A DNA stretch of 64,000 nucleotides from Dietzia sp. NCCP-2495 (GTDB lineage: Bacteria; Actinomycetota; Actinomycetes; Mycobacteriales; Mycobacteriaceae): contig NZ_BRVN01000009.1 of the NCBI RefSeq assembly GCF_026011735.1, forward strand, positions 1-64,000, given 5' to 3'. Position numbers and translations under genes: made by a program. Each line of letters begins with the position of its first letter. The stretch's first letter is position 1. Positions 12,578 through 21,825 of this stretch are shown piece by piece. The notes below the pieces were generated by a model that was not told where the DNA came from, did not search any database, and saw nothing but the letters and a program-made list of their open reading frames with translations.

Positions 12578-14090
12578 GGCGCTTGACCAGCTTGCCCGTC
12601 GGCGTACGGGGCAGCTCGTCGACGAAGTCCAGTCCGCGGGGCATCTTGAAATCCGAGATGGTGCCCCGCAACGCCCCGAGGATCTCCTCCGCCAGTTCCG
12701 GCCCGGGCTCGCGCCCCTCGGCAGCCACCACCACCGCGTACACCTTCTCCCCCAGATCCTCGTCGGGGATGCCGATCACGGCCACGTCCTCGACGGCCGG
12801 GTGCAGCACGAGCGCGTTCTCGATCTCCTGCGGGTAGATGTTCACGCCGCCCGAGATAATGGTGAACGCCTTGCGGTCGGTCAGGTAGAGGAAGCGGTCC
12901 TCATCGAGGTAGCCCACGTCGCCGAACGTGGCCCAGGTCGGGTGATCGGGGTGGCGGACGGACGCCGTCTTCTCGTCGTCGCCGTGGTACGAGAAAGAGT
13001 TCTCGTCGTTCTGCCAGTAGATGGTCCCGATCTCGCCGGTCGGGAGTTCGTTGCCGTCGTCGTCACAGATGTGCGCGATCCCCTTGAGCCCGTCCTTACC
13101 CACCGAGCCCGGCCGCTCGAGCGCCTCCTGCGAGTTGATGAACGTGATGCCCATTCCCTCGGTGGCCGAGTAGTACTCGTGGATCACCGGGCCCCACCAC
13201 TCGATCATGCGGCGCTTGACCTCCGGCGGGCACGGCGCGGCCGCGTGGATGGCGTGCGTCAGGCTCGACAGGTCGTACTTCGCGCGCGTGGCCTCCGGCA
13301 GCTTGAGCATGCGCACGAACATGGTCGGCACCCACTGCGAATGCGTGACCTCGTACTCCTGGATGAGCCGCAGTGACTCCTCCGCGTCGAAGCGGTCCAT
13401 GAGGATCACCGTGCCGCCGACCGAATTCACCACACCGCAGAACCGCAGCGGCGCAGCGTGATACAGCGGCGCCGGGCACAGGTAGATGCTGCTCGCATCG
13501 AAGCCGTAGAGGAAGCTGAAGATCGGCGTGTAATAGTCCGGCACCTCGTCGATCTGCCCCTCTGGCGGATCGACGCGCACGCCCTTCGGCCGGCCTGTGG
13601 TGCCGGAGGAATAGAGGAAGTCGTGGCCGCGGGGCTGATCCGCCGGCGCCTCGGTCGGCTGCCCCTCAAGCAACGTGCGGTAGTCCTCGAAGCCGGCGAG
13701 TTGGCCGCCGAACACCACGCGGTGCTCCACGCTCGGGTTCGCGCCCTCCGACAGATCGACATGGTCCGCCACTGGCGCGGAGACGAACAGAGCGCGTGCT
13801 CCGCAGTCGCCGATGATGTAGGACGACTCATCCGCGGTGAGATGGTGGTTGATGGCCGCGATGTAGAGGCCGACACGCAGCGCTCCCCAGTAGATCTCGA
13901 GCATCTCGAGGGTGTTGTCCGAGACCACCGCGATGGTCTCGCCGGGACGCATCCCCCAGTCGTCGACCAGCAGGTGCGCGAGCTGGGCCGATCGGGCCTC
14001 GAGCTCGGCGTACGTGACTTGCTCGCCCGTGGCGGGGCGGATGGCGGCGGGCTTGTCGGGCGTGGTGGCGGCGAAGGCTCCGGGGTACAT
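12555..14090 (-). CDS. Fatty acyl-CoA synthetase (AMP-binding)
   Basis: An ANL-superfamily enzyme of 511 residues that activates a carboxylic acid as acyl-AMP and then acyl-CoA. It shows the P-loop YSSGTTGRPKGV near 160, EYYSATEG near 300, GDVGYLDEDRFLYLTDRK near 400 and the catalytic lysine in PRTPTGKLVKRR near the end. Substrate is not decidable; closest in style to FadD-type acyl-CoA synthetases. The ATG at 14090 begins the family's usual N-terminus and has a TATGCT box 6 bases upstream. A palindromic Crp/GlxR-like site lies at 14113. Confidence 0.9.
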   Translation of the reverse strand: MYPGAFAATTPDKPAAIRPATGEQVTYAELEARSAQLAHLLVDDWGMRPGETIAVVSDNTLEMLEIYWGALRVGLYIAAINHHLTADESSYIIGDCGARALFVSAPVADHVDLSEGANPSVEHRVVFGGQLAGFEDYRTLLEGQPTEAPADQPRGHDFLYSSGTTGRPKGVRVDPPEGQIDEVPDYYTPIFSFLYGFDASSIYLCPAPLYHAAPLRFCGVVNSVGGTVILMDRFDAEESLRLIQEYEVTHSQWVPTMFVRMLKLPEATRAKYDLSSLTHAIHAAAPCPPEVKRRMIEWWGPVIHEYYSATEGMGITFINSQEALERPGSVGKDGLKGIAHICDDDGNELPTGEIGTIYWQNDENSFSYHGDDEKTASVRHPDHPTWATFGDVGYLDEDRFLYLTDRKAFTIISGGVNIYPQEIENALVLHPAVEDVAVIGIPDEDLGEKVYAVVVAAEGREPGPELAEEILGALRGTISDFKMPRGLDFVDELPRTPTGKLVKRRIVQQYA

Positions 14091-14096
14091 GCCGCG

Positions 14097-14102
14097 AGCA
14101 TA
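14097..14102 (-). promoter_or_regulatory. -10 box of the acyl-CoA synthetase gene
   Basis: On the minus strand TATGCT ends 6 bases before the ATG at 14090, and no ribosome site is present. This points to a leaderless mRNA. Confidence 0.45.
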
Positions 14103-14112
14103 TATCCGACAT

Positions 14113-14126
14113 GTGATGCGCATCAC
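14113..14126. promoter_or_regulatory. Crp/GlxR-type operator
   Basis: GTGATGCGCATCAC is a perfect 14-bp palindrome; with flanks it reads TGTGA-N6-TCACG, one mismatch from TGTGA-N6-TCACA, the known consensus for Crp and its corynebacterial counterpart GlxR. Its centre is 30 bases upstream of the acyl-CoA synthetase start, just upstream of the proposed -10 box. cAMP control of lipid use is a plausible reading. Confidence 0.6.
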
Positions 14127-14388
14127 GGTTTTCGGACCATGGTCCAATTGCGGCGCTCGACGTGCAGCCGCACCTCCCTCCCGGTTGCAAGACATCGACC
14201 CATAGTTGCGCGACATGAGGTGCGGTTCCGGACCGATTTCTCGCATGAGATGTCGTGCAACCGTCCGGGGATGTCTTGCAATCGCAGCGCGGGATCCGGA
14301 CAGGCGCGAGCCCTGGCAGGCGTGGGGTCCGAGCTGGCGAGGTGAGGCGCAGTCGGCACAACGCCGGGGCGCCGGAGCCCCCGCAGCC
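14127..14388. other. Intergenic region between acyl-CoA synthetase and hpt
   Basis: No gene is seen. The main content is the four-copy inverted array at 14183-14283. The remaining 100 bases before the hpt stop hold no clear signal. Confidence 0.5.
14183..14283. repeat. Four-copy inverted array of GGTTGCAAGACATC
   Basis: A 14-mer of the form GGTTGCAMGACATC occurs at 14183 and 14204 on the plus strand and inverted at 14249 and 14270. The outer pair match at 13 of 14 positions. The arrangement, two copies facing two copies, is the same as in the unrelated-sequence array at 3328-3397. Confidence 0.8.
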
Positions 14389-14946
14389 TCAGGAATACAT
14401 GCGCGGGTGCAGCTTGCCGATGTACGGCAGGTCGCGGTAGCGCTCGGCGAAGTCCAGGCCGTAGCCCACCACGAACTCGTTGGGGATGTCGAAGCCGATC
14501 TCGAGGATGTCGAGGTCAGCCTTCACCGCGTCGGGCTTGCGCAGCAGGGTGACGATCTCGATCGACCGCGGGTTGCGCGTGCGGAGGTTGCGCATCAGCC
14601 AGGACAGGGTGAGGCCGGAGTCGATGATGTCCTCGACGATGATCACGTCACGGTCCGCGATGTCGCGGTCGAGGTCCTTGAGGATCCGCACGACGCCGGA
14701 CGAGCTGGTGGAGGAGCCGTACGAGCTGACGGCCATGAACTCCATCTCGGACGGAATCGGCAGTGCGCGGGCGAAGTCGGAGACGAAGATCGCCGCGCCC
14801 TTGAGCACCGCGATCAGCACGACCTCCTGCTCGACATCGGCGTACTTCTCGCCGACGGCGGCGGCCATCTCGGCGATCCGCTCCCGGATCTGGTCCTCGC
14901 CCAGCAGGACGGATTCGATCTCGTCCGCGTACTTGTCCGTCGTCAT
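14389..14946 (-). CDS. hpt: Hypoxanthine phosphoribosyltransferase
   Basis: Salvages hypoxanthine and guanine with PRPP to IMP and GMP. The 185-residue protein has the PRPP-binding signature [14 protein letters not shown] near 105, the flexible-loop SSYGSST and the purine-binding [14 protein letters not shown] near the end. Normal length. It follows tilS with no gap: its ATG lies directly before the tilS stop on the opposite reading direction of the map, as in M. tuberculosis Rv3624c-Rv3625c. Confidence 0.95.
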   Translation of the reverse strand: MTTDKYADEIESVLLGEDQIRERIAEMAAAVGEKYADVEQEVVLIAVLKGAAIFVSDFARALPIPSEMEFMAVSSYGSSTSSSGVVRILKDLDRDIADRDVIIVEDIIDSGLTLSWLMRNLRTRNPRSIEIVTLLRKPDAVKADLDILEIGFDIPNEFVVGYGLDFAERYRDLPYIGKLHPRMYS

Positions 14947-16071
14947 CTAGCTCCCCGATCCGCTCGCCCGGTCCATCTCCAGGACCACCTTTCCATGCCG
15001 ACGCCGGGCGACCAACCTGGTCACCCGAACCTCGCCGGATCCACTGCCGCGACCTGCCGGTCCGATGCTGCTACCTGCCGATCCGCCGCCCGGAGCCGCC
15101 CCACCTCCGCCTCCCACGGCCACTCCGCCTACGGCCACGCCGCCCTGCCCGCGCCAGTCGGTGACCAGCGCCGCCACGCCCGTCAGGTGCACGTACGTCG
15201 GGGAGGCCACGCCGCCGGCGAGCAGCCAGCGCCGGATCACGCGGGTGAGCACCGCGGTGGGCAGCGCCTCGAGCGCGGCGGTGTCCAGCGCGACGTGCGG
15301 GGAGCGTGAGGCGTCACCGCGAGGAGCGTCGGCCGCGGCGGCATAGGCCTCGGCGGCGCGGCGGTCGAGCTCGTCGTCGTCGACCCCGAGCAGCTCGGCG
15401 GTGCGCGCCAGCCCTTCCGCCGCGCCACCGCCGAGCACGTCCTCGAGCAGCGGCAGCACCTCGTGCCGCAGGCGCACGCGCGTGAACGTGGGGTCGGTGT
15501 TGTGCGGGTCGTCCCACCAGGTCAGGCCGAGGACACGGCACGCGGCGCGGGTCTCGCCGGCGCGCACCCCGAGCAGCGGGCGGCCCCACGGCGCGTCCCA
15601 GTCGGCCATGCCGCGCAGGGACCGCGCGCCGGAGCCGCGGCCCAGCCCGAGGAGGACCGTCTCTGCCTGGTCGTCGAGCGTGTGCGCCAGGAGGACGGGG
15701 CGGGACCGGCGCGCGCCGTCGAGCGCGGTGTACCGGGCGGAGCGCGCGTCGGCCTCGGGGCCGGAACCGCCCTTGTCCACGACGACGACGAGGATCTCCG
15801 CCTCCGCACCGAGCCCGCGGGCTGCCGCGGCCGCGTCCCTCGCGACCTCATCCGAGCCGGCCTGCAGTCCGTGGTCGACGATCAGCGCAGTGACCCGGTC
15901 GAACTCGGCCACGGCGGCGGCGAGCAGGGCCAGCGAGTCGGCTCCGCCGGACAGGCCGACGCACACGTCGTCGCCGACCTCGGGGTGGTCACGTCGGAAG
16001 GCCCGCACCGCCGACCGGACGGTCCAGGCGTCGCCTGTCCAGGCGGCTGCGGGACGGTCAGCGGCAGCCAC
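14947..16071 (-). CDS. tilS: tRNA(Ile)-lysidine synthetase
   Basis: Modifies C34 of the CAU-anticodon tRNA-Ile to lysidine with ATP and lysine. The PP-loop SGGADSLALL is near residue 40, followed by VDHGLQAGSDEVA and HTLDDQAETVL, all conserved TilS elements. Of 374 residues, about 310-345 are a Gly/Ser-rich insertion in the C-terminal part (GGVAVGGGGGAAPGGGSAG), likely a linker. It overlaps the dacB 3' end by 14 bases. Confidence 0.94.
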   Translation of the reverse strand: MAAADRPAAAWTGDAWTVRSAVRAFRRDHPEVGDDVCVGLSGGADSLALLAAAVAEFDRVTALIVDHGLQAGSDEVARDAAAAARGLGAEAEILVVVVDKGGSGPEADARSARYTALDGARRSRPVLLAHTLDDQAETVLLGLGRGSGARSLRGMADWDAPWGRPLLGVRAGETRAACRVLGLTWWDDPHNTDPTFTRVRLRHEVLPLLEDVLGGGAAEGLARTAELLGVDDDELDRRAAEAYAAAADAPRGDASRSPHVALDTAALEALPTAVLTRVIRRWLLAGGVASPTYVHLTGVAALVTDWRGQGGVAVGGVAVGGGGGAAPGGGSAGSSIGPAGRGSGSGEVRVTRLVARRRHGKVVLEMDRASGSGS

Positions 16072-17515
16072 AGGTGCGGAGCTCCGCGGCGATCTGGTCG
16101 AGCACCGGACGAGCGATGGCGGGGTCGGTGCCCGTGGACAACAGCGCGAAGCTCATCGGCCGTCCGTCGACGCTGGTCACCGTGCCGGCCAGCGCACTCG
16201 TCCCGCTCAGCGTGCCGGTCTTGGCGCGCACCCAGCCGGCGCCGGCGCCGGAGGGGCCGTCGAAGCGGTCCACCAGGGTGCCCGACCCGGACGCGATGGG
16301 CAGGGTGTCGAGCAGGTCGCGCATCTCGCGAGAGGCGTCCGGGCCCGACGCGACCCGCAGGACGTCGGTGAGCACACGCGCCGGGATCCGGTTGCCGGCG
16401 CTCATGCCGGAGCAGTCGTCCAGGCGCACGCCGGACAGGTCCATCCCCAGCTCGGTCAGGGTGTCGGTGACCGCGGTGGCCCCGGCGGCGAAGTCCGCCT
16501 TCTGGTCCGGATGGCGGGACAGTGCCACCTCCCGGCAGACCGCCTCGGCCAGCACGTTATCCGAGTGCACAAGCATCGACCGCACGCGCTCGACCAGGTC
16601 CGCGGACGAGACCTTCCCGAGCTCCTCGCCTGTCTCCACCGGTTCCGCCGACACCCGCACCGTCTCGGGGTCCACGCCCAGCTGACGGGCGAGGATCCGG
16701 CCCGCGGCCAGGGCGGGCTCGGGGTACCGCGGCGAGTACTCGTCGGCCGGGTCCATACGCCCGCCGTCGAGCATCCACGGCTCGATCGGGGCGAGATTCC
16801 CCGAGGCGATCTCCCCCCGTGACCAGCCCGGCCCCAACCCCGGCCCCATATACGGTCCGGGGGCCACGACGATCCGTGCCGGCGTGAACCCCGCCCCACG
16901 CACGATGTCGGCCAGCTCCACCACCGTCGCCGAGCCGGGGAAGAGCGGGCCCGACTCGGAGCCCCGGGACATGGTCGGGTCACCGCCCGGGATCACGACG
17001 AGGGTCGTGGGATCGGAGCCTCGGGCGACCACCGTGTCGACGCGCTTGTCCGCCGGCAGCTGCGTGAGCGCCGCCAGAGCGGTGAGGAGCTTCGTGGTCG
17101 ACGCGGGGACCTTCGGCTTGTCCGGGTCGCGCTCCCACAGCACCTGCCCCGTCGCGTCGTCCACCACCCGGCCGGCAAGTTCGCCCACCTCCGCCGAATC
17201 CGCCAACGGGGCCAGCACCCGGGCGAGCGCAGCGGGATCGGGCATCGGCGCGTCCTCGCTCACCGCGAGTAGGCCCGGGGCGCGGACCTCGGGAGAGGCG
17301 GGCAGCCCGGGTGCGGCGGCGTTGTCGTCGTCGACCTCCGTGACCAGAGCGGCCGCCACCACGGCGGCGACGAGCACCGCCAGGACCACCACGGACACAC
17401 CGATCCGCCACGCCAGTGACCGGCCGCGCCACACACCCCGCTCTGCCACGGACCGCCCCCTCGTCGTCCTCGCCTGATCTGTGGCGCCGTCGAGCGCGGC
17501 GTCGTCTGCAGCCAT
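16058..17515 (-). CDS. dacB: D-alanyl-D-alanine carboxypeptidase/endopeptidase (PBP4 type)
   Basis: Peptidase S13 enzyme that trims peptidoglycan peptides outside the membrane. After a cytoplasmic N-terminus there is a membrane anchor at about 36-59. The three penicillin-binding motifs are intact: STTK near 138, SDN near 318 and KTG near 428, with the large inserted domain between the first two that is typical of PBP4. 485 residues, ATG start. It sits upstream of tilS and hpt and is divergent from ppa, the Rv3627c arrangement. Confidence 0.93.
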   Translation of the reverse strand: MAADDAALDGATDQARTTRGRSVAERGVWRGRSLAWRIGVSVVVLAVLVAAVVAAALVTEVDDDNAAAPGLPASPEVRAPGLLAVSEDAPMPDPAALARVLAPLADSAEVGELAGRVVDDATGQVLWERDPDKPKVPASTTKLLTALAALTQLPADKRVDTVVARGSDPTTLVVIPGGDPTMSRGSESGPLFPGSATVVELADIVRGAGFTPARIVVAPGPYMGPGLGPGWSRGEIASGNLAPIEPWMLDGGRMDPADEYSPRYPEPALAAGRILARQLGVDPETVRVSAEPVETGEELGKVSSADLVERVRSMLVHSDNVLAEAVCREVALSRHPDQKADFAAGATAVTDTLTELGMDLSGVRLDDCSGMSAGNRIPARVLTDVLRVASGPDASREMRDLLDTLPIASGSGTLVDRFDGPSGAGAGWVRAKTGTLSGTSALAGTVTSVDGRPMSFALLSTGTDPAIARPVLDQIAAELRTCGCR

Positions 17516-17637
17516 CCACGCTAGCGGGGACCCACGGTGTCGCCCACCCCCGACACCGGAGCGCCTACTAGAATCAGCCCGGATTCCCCGGGCGCGCAGA
17601 CCCGGAAACAGACAACTCCGATCAGCGAGGTACGCCA

Positions 17638-18150
17638 GTGTCCGTCGAAGTGACCATCGAGATCCCCAAGGGGTCGCGTAACAAGTACGAGATCCACCAC
17701 GAGACCGGGAAGATCTACCTCGACCGGTTCCTCTACACCTCGATGGGATACCCGGCCGACTACGGCTACATCGACGAGACCCTCGCCGACGACGGCGACC
17801 CCTGCGACGCCCTCGTGCTGCTCGACGAGTCCGTCTTCCCCGGCGTGATCGTCAACGCCCGCGTCGTGGCCGTCTACACCATGTCGGATGAGGCCGGCGG
17901 CGACGACAAGCTCCTGTGCGTCCCCGACGGCGACCCGCGCTGGGACCACATCCAGGACGTCGGCGACGTGCCGGAGTTCGAACTCAAGGCCATCGAGCAC
18001 TTCTTCCTCCACTACAAGGACCTCGAGCCCGGCAAGCACGTCACGCCCGGCGAGTGGAAGGACAAGGCGTGGGGCGAGAAGCTCGTCGCCGAGGGTCTCG
18101 AGAACTTCGTGAAGCACCCCGAGGACAAGGCCGAGCCCTTCCGGGGCTGA
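17638..18150 (+). CDS. ppa: Inorganic pyrophosphatase
   Basis: Hydrolyses pyrophosphate, pulling biosynthetic reactions forward. The 170-residue family I enzyme has [17 protein letters not shown] near the N-terminus, [24 protein letters not shown] (metal-binding aspartates, about 40-63) and the [13 protein letters not shown] segment. GTG start preceded by GAGG at a normal distance. Divergent from dacB and ended by the hairpin at 18170-18200. Confidence 0.97.
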   Translation: MSVEVTIEIPKGSRNKYEIHHETGKIYLDRFLYTSMGYPADYGYIDETLADDGDPCDALVLLDESVFPGVIVNARVVAVYTMSDEAGGDDKLLCVPDGDPRWDHIQDVGDVPEFELKAIEHFFLHYKDLEPGKHVTPGEWKDKAWGEKLVAEGLENFVKHPEDKAEPFRG

Positions 18151-18169
18151 CCCACAGCGCCCTCGCTCC

Positions 18170-18200
18170 GGGCCCGGCACCGACGATCGGTGCCGGGCCC
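18170..18200 (+). terminator. Hairpin terminator after ppa
   Basis: A perfect 14-bp stem (18170-18183 with 18187-18200) closes a 3-base loop 20 bases after the ppa stop. The stem is GC-rich; no run of T follows, so it may work as a tract-less terminator. Confidence 0.7.
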
Positions 18201-18278
18201 CGGCCATTTCAATGAGCGGTCCAACGCCGGGGTTCGGCCGACGGTTACCCGCGCCGATCCACTGTGCCGCAGGTCACG

Positions 18279-18292
18279 GTGATGATCATCAC
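18279..18292. promoter_or_regulatory. Second Crp/GlxR-type palindrome, upstream of tetR-mmpL
   Basis: GTGATGATCATCAC is a perfect 14-bp palindrome that keeps the GTGA-N6-TCAC core of the Crp/GlxR consensus. Its centre is about 55 bases upstream of the proposed start of the regulator transcript. Confidence 0.5.
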
Positions 18293-18296
18293 GAAA

Positions 18297-18312
18297 TTTC
18301 ATGACTCTGAAA
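18297..18312. promoter_or_regulatory. Candidate operator of the TetR regulator
   Basis: TTTCA and TGAAA are inverted around six bases (TTTCATGACTCTGAAA). The site covers the expected -35 region of the regulator gene, and CACGAT at 18328-18333 sits 7 bases before the GTG start as a possible -10. Autorepression would follow. Confidence 0.45.
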
Positions 18313-18340
18313 CTTTGCATCGGCATGCACGATCCGTACC

Positions 18341-19021
18341 GTGGGCCTGGTGAGTCCCGACTGTCTCAAACCCCGCGGGCTGCGCGAAGAGAAGAAGGCG
18401 CAGACCCGATCCGCGCTGTCCGACGCCGCACTGCTGCACGTCGCCCGTGACGGCTACGAGGCCACGACCGTCGAGGCGATCGCGCGCACCGCCGGCGTCT
18501 CGGTGCGCACCTTCCACAACTACTTCCCCGGCAAGGCCGCGGTCCTCGGGCACCTGGCGACCGACCTCATCACCGAGTTCCACGGCCTCCTGTGCGACCA
18601 GAGCGACGAGCTCAGCTGCGCGGACCCCCTCCGCGGCGCGTGGCTGGCCATGCTCGGTCGACACGACGACGACATCGCGGAGCTGAGCGCACTCGTCGAC
18701 GCGATCGAGACCAACTCCGACCTCCGTCGCCACCTCCGGGATTCCCACCCCGAAGTGGGTTCCCGCAACGTCCACGAGATCGCACGGCGCCTCGGCGTGG
18801 ACCCCGCCGTCTCGGTGGTGCCCCACGTGCTGGTCGAGCTCTCGTTCACCCTGGCGGTCACGGTCATCCGGATCAAGGACACAGACGAGTTCGGCGGCCG
18901 CACCCACCAGGACCTCCTCCGCGAGGCGTTCACGGCACTGCCGATGCTCGTCGCGGCCCCCACCCCCACCGATCCGGCACCGGCCACCGCCGTCGCCGCC
19001 GCCCCCACCCCCACCGACTAG
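18341..19021 (+). CDS. TetR/AcrR family regulator
   Basis: A 226-residue regulator. The N-terminal HTH is clear (TRSALSDAALLHVARDGYEATTVEAIARTAGVSVRTFHNYFPGKAAVLGHLATDL, described here by its ends at about residues 22-76), followed by a helical ligand domain with no informative motif and a Pro/Thr/Ala tail (TPTDPAPATAVAAAPTPTD). GTG at 18341 is chosen since a -10 box is 7 bases upstream; GTG at 18350 is possible. The efflux gene begins 15 bases downstream, so the regulator very likely controls it. Confidence 0.9.
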   Translation: MGLVSPDCLKPRGLREEKKAQTRSALSDAALLHVARDGYEATTVEAIARTAGVSVRTFHNYFPGKAAVLGHLATDLITEFHGLLCDQSDELSCADPLRGAWLAMLGRHDDDIAELSALVDAIETNSDLRRHLRDSHPEVGSRNVHEIARRLGVDPAVSVVPHVLVELSFTLAVTVIRIKDTDEFGGRTHQDLLREAFTALPMLVAAPTPTDPAPATAVAAAPTPTD

Positions 19022-19036
19022 GAGCAGACAGACCAC

Positions 19037-21436
19037 ATGGCTTCCTTCCTCTACCGCATCGGACGGGCCTCGTACCGACGCTGGTACATCGTCCTGGCCT
19101 CCTGGATCGGGCTCCTCGCCGTGGTCGGTGGCCTGGCGGCGGCGTTCTCGGCGCCGGCCTCCAGTTCGTTCACCATCCCCGGCATCCCGTCGGAGCGGGC
19201 GCAGACCCTGCTCACCGAGCGCTTCCCCAGCGACACCGGCGAGGACCCGCAGACCGCCCCGACCTTCACGATGGTCATCGCGACGCCGGACTCCAGCCCG
19301 CTGACCAGCCCGGAGAACCAGGAGAAGGTAGCCGAGGTCCTCGACGAGATCCGCGCGATCCCCGGCCTGGCCACCCCTGACGCCGTGGGCACGCTGGGCC
19401 TGCCCGCCGAGGCGCTCGCATCCGGGGCCGAGGGCGACCTGCCCTGGGTCACCGCCGTGAACGCCCAGTCCGCCGGCCTGATCCAGCAGGCCACCGCCGC
19501 CGGTGGAGACGAGGCCCAGGCCGCCAAGGACGCCGAGACGGTCTCACCCCTCTCCCCCGATGCGTCGGTCTACAAGGTCCAGGCCGCATTCGACACCGAG
19601 ATCACCCCCACCGCTATCGACATCACCGACGAGCAGCGCCAGGCGATGGACGCCGTCGCCGAGACCGGTGACTCGCTCGGCCTCGAGGTGGCCTACAACG
19701 GTCCCGCCGCCCAGGACATGGGCGCCATCGGGTTCACGTCCGAGATCATCGGCATCGTCGTGGCCCTCATCGTCCTGGCCGTCACCTTCGGGTCCATCGC
19801 CGCCGCCGGCCTGCCGATCGTCACCGCGATCGTCGGCGTGGGCATCGCCGTCCTGTCCGTCCACTCCCTCTCCGGTGTGGTGGACGTCAACGACATGACC
19901 CCGATCCTGGCCACCATGCTCGGCCTCGCCGTGGCGATCGACTACTCCCTGTTCATCGCCAGCCGCTTCAAGCACGAGATCCGACTCACCGACGATCGCG
20001 CACACGCCGCCGGTCGCGCGGTGGGCACCGCCGGATCGGCAGTGGTGTTCGCCGGTCTCACCGTGTTCATCGCGCTGGTCGCCCTCACGGTCGTGGGGAT
20101 CCCGTTCCTGTCAGTGATGGCACTCGCCGCGGCCGGCGCCGTCGTGGTCTCCGTCCTCATCGCCCTCACGCTCCTCCCCGCGCTGTTCGGCGCGCTCAAG
20201 GGCAAGGTCTTTGCCGGGCGCCTGCCGAAGATCACCGCGCCCGACCCCGAGGACGACGGCGTCCACACCGCCGGCGAGCGCTTCGCCAAGGCCATGCGCG
20301 CCAAGCCCTGGATCGGGCTCGCCGGAGGCGTGATCATCCTCGCGCTGCTGGCCATCCCGGTGGGCTCCATGCGACTGGCCCTCCCGTCGGACACCACCAT
20401 GGAGAAGGGCACCCCCGCCCGCGACGCCTCCGACCTGCTCGAGCGCGGCTTCGGCCCCGGCGCCAACGCCCCGCTTCTGGCGATCGTCGACGCCGCCGAG
20501 GTGCCCGCCGACGAGCGGATGTCGGCCTTCCAGACCGCGGCCGCCGACTTCCGCGAGATAGACGGCGTGGTCAACGCCCAGGTGATCGGAACCAACGGCG
20601 ACCCCGCCGACCCGGCCAGCGCCGACACCGCACAGATCCTCGTCAGCCCCACCACCGGTCCGACCGACGAGGCCACCGAGGACCTGCTGCACACGATGCG
20701 CGATCACGCCGACGCGTACACCGCGGAGACCGGCGCGAACTACGGCATCACCGGGCTCACCGCCATCCAGGCCGACGTGTCCGAGCGACTGTTCGACGCA
20801 CTTATCCCCTACCTGGCGATCGTCGTGACCCTGGCATTCCTGCTGCTCATGGTGGTGTTCCGCTCGATCGTCGTGCCGCTCACCGCCGCGCTCGGCTTCC
20901 TGCTGTCCGTGCTGGCGACGCTCGGCGCCACCGTCGCGATCTTCCAGTGGGGCTGGCTCGGGCTGGTCGAGGGCACTCCGATCATCAGCTTCCTGCCGAT
21001 CATCCTCATCGGACTGGTCTTCGGCCTCGCCATGGACTACCAGGTCTTCCTGGTCTCGCGGATGCGGGAGTCGTACTCGCACGGCGAGAACGCCGGCGAC
21101 GCGGTGGTCCACGGGTACAAGTACGGCGCCCGCGTCGTGAGCGCCGCCGCGGTGATCATGATCAGCGTGTTCGGCGCCTTTATCTTCATGGACATGGCGT
21201 TCATCAAGACGATGGGCTTCGCGCTCGCGGCGGCCGTGTTCTTCGACGCCTTCATCGTCCGCATGGTGGTCATGCCGTCGCTAATGTACCTGCTCGGCGA
21301 CAAGGCCTGGTGGCTGCCCGGATGGCTGGCCCGGATCCTGCCGAAGGTCGACATCGAGGGCGAGAACCTCGCGGTCGAGGCCCCCGGTGCCGCGCGCACC
21401 GACGCTCAGGACCGGGAGATGGTCAGCGTCAGCTGA
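19037..21436 (+). CDS. MMPL family RND transporter
   Basis: A 799-residue inner-membrane exporter with the two-fold RND layout: a first segment at about 16-38, a periplasmic domain, five to six segments around 225-390, one near 430, a second periplasmic domain and a last set of segments around 595-770. The sequence LGLAVAIDYSLFIASRFKHEI and its counterpart GLVFGLAMDYQVFLVSRMRESY hold the Asp-Tyr pairs used in proton transfer in MMPL proteins. GGAG lies before the ATG. Co-transcribed with the TetR gene; lipid or drug export is likely, the cargo is unknown. Confidence 0.92.
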   Translation: MASFLYRIGRASYRRWYIVLASWIGLLAVVGGLAAAFSAPASSSFTIPGIPSERAQTLLTERFPSDTGEDPQTAPTFTMVIATPDSSPLTSPENQEKVAEVLDEIRAIPGLATPDAVGTLGLPAEALASGAEGDLPWVTAVNAQSAGLIQQATAAGGDEAQAAKDAETVSPLSPDASVYKVQAAFDTEITPTAIDITDEQRQAMDAVAETGDSLGLEVAYNGPAAQDMGAIGFTSEIIGIVVALIVLAVTFGSIAAAGLPIVTAIVGVGIAVLSVHSLSGVVDVNDMTPILATMLGLAVAIDYSLFIASRFKHEIRLTDDRAHAAGRAVGTAGSAVVFAGLTVFIALVALTVVGIPFLSVMALAAAGAVVVSVLIALTLLPALFGALKGKVFAGRLPKITAPDPEDDGVHTAGERFAKAMRAKPWIGLAGGVIILALLAIPVGSMRLALPSDTTMEKGTPARDASDLLERGFGPGANAPLLAIVDAAEVPADERMSAFQTAAADFREIDGVVNAQVIGTNGDPADPASADTAQILVSPTTGPTDEATEDLLHTMRDHADAYTAETGANYGITGLTAIQADVSERLFDALIPYLAIVVTLAFLLLMVVFRSIVVPLTAALGFLLSVLATLGATVAIFQWGWLGLVEGTPIISFLPIILIGLVFGLAMDYQVFLVSRMRESYSHGENAGDAVVHGYKYGARVVSAAAVIMISVFGAFIFMDMAFIKTMGFALAAAVFFDAFIVRMVVMPSLMYLLGDKAWWLPGWLARILPKVDIEGENLAVEAPGAARTDAQDREMVSVS

Positions 21437-21456
21437 CTCCGGACCACCTGAAATAC

Positions 21457-21508
21457 GCAGAGGGTTCTGCACACGGCTCCCGACAGGGAGGTGTGTAGAA
21501 CCCTCTGC
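21457..21508. terminator. Long stem-loop between convergent genes
   Basis: 18-base arms (21457-21474 and 21491-21508) match at 17 positions around a 16-base loop, 20 bases after the MMPL stop. Likely terminator or mRNA-stabilising hairpin; no T-tract. It could also be a mobile repeat. Confidence 0.55.
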
Positions 21509-21651
21509 TCGTTGTGCGTGGGGCCGCTGTGCGTCGCGTCGTTGCTAGTCTCGTCGTTGCTCGTCGCGGCCCACTGACCGCTGCCCGCTGACCGCGTCGG
21601 GCCTGTTTTCAGCATCGAGCTTGCGGTCCCGGCCCCACGCATAACCGAACG

Positions 21652-21715
21652 AGCCGTCACTCCGGTCAGCGTTTCCCCAGGTGAATTCTCGGGAAAACGT
21701 ACCGGAGTGACGGCT
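21652..21715. repeat. Dispersed palindromic element, copy 1
   Basis: Arms at 21652-21674 and 21695-21715 share the inverted core ACCGGAGTGACGGCT but differ inside it. The left arm is, over 23 bases, the exact reverse complement of 57143-57165, and the right arm is a near match to the left arm of that copy. So the two elements are the same unit in opposite orientation, 35 kb apart. Confidence 0.85.
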
Positions 21716-21825
21716 CGCGGTTTGCAGGCGCGGGCTCGCGGCGGGCGGGAGGCCTCGCGGTTTGCAGGCGCGGGCCCGCGGCGGGCGGGAGGCCTCGCGG
21801 TTTGCAGGCGCGGGCCCGCGGTAGG
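21714..21825. repeat. 40-bp tandem repeat, about 2.8 copies
   Basis: Units beginning CTCGCGGTTTGCAGGCGCGG start at 21714, 21754 and 21794; the third is cut short. The array abuts the palindromic element on its right. Confidence 0.85.
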
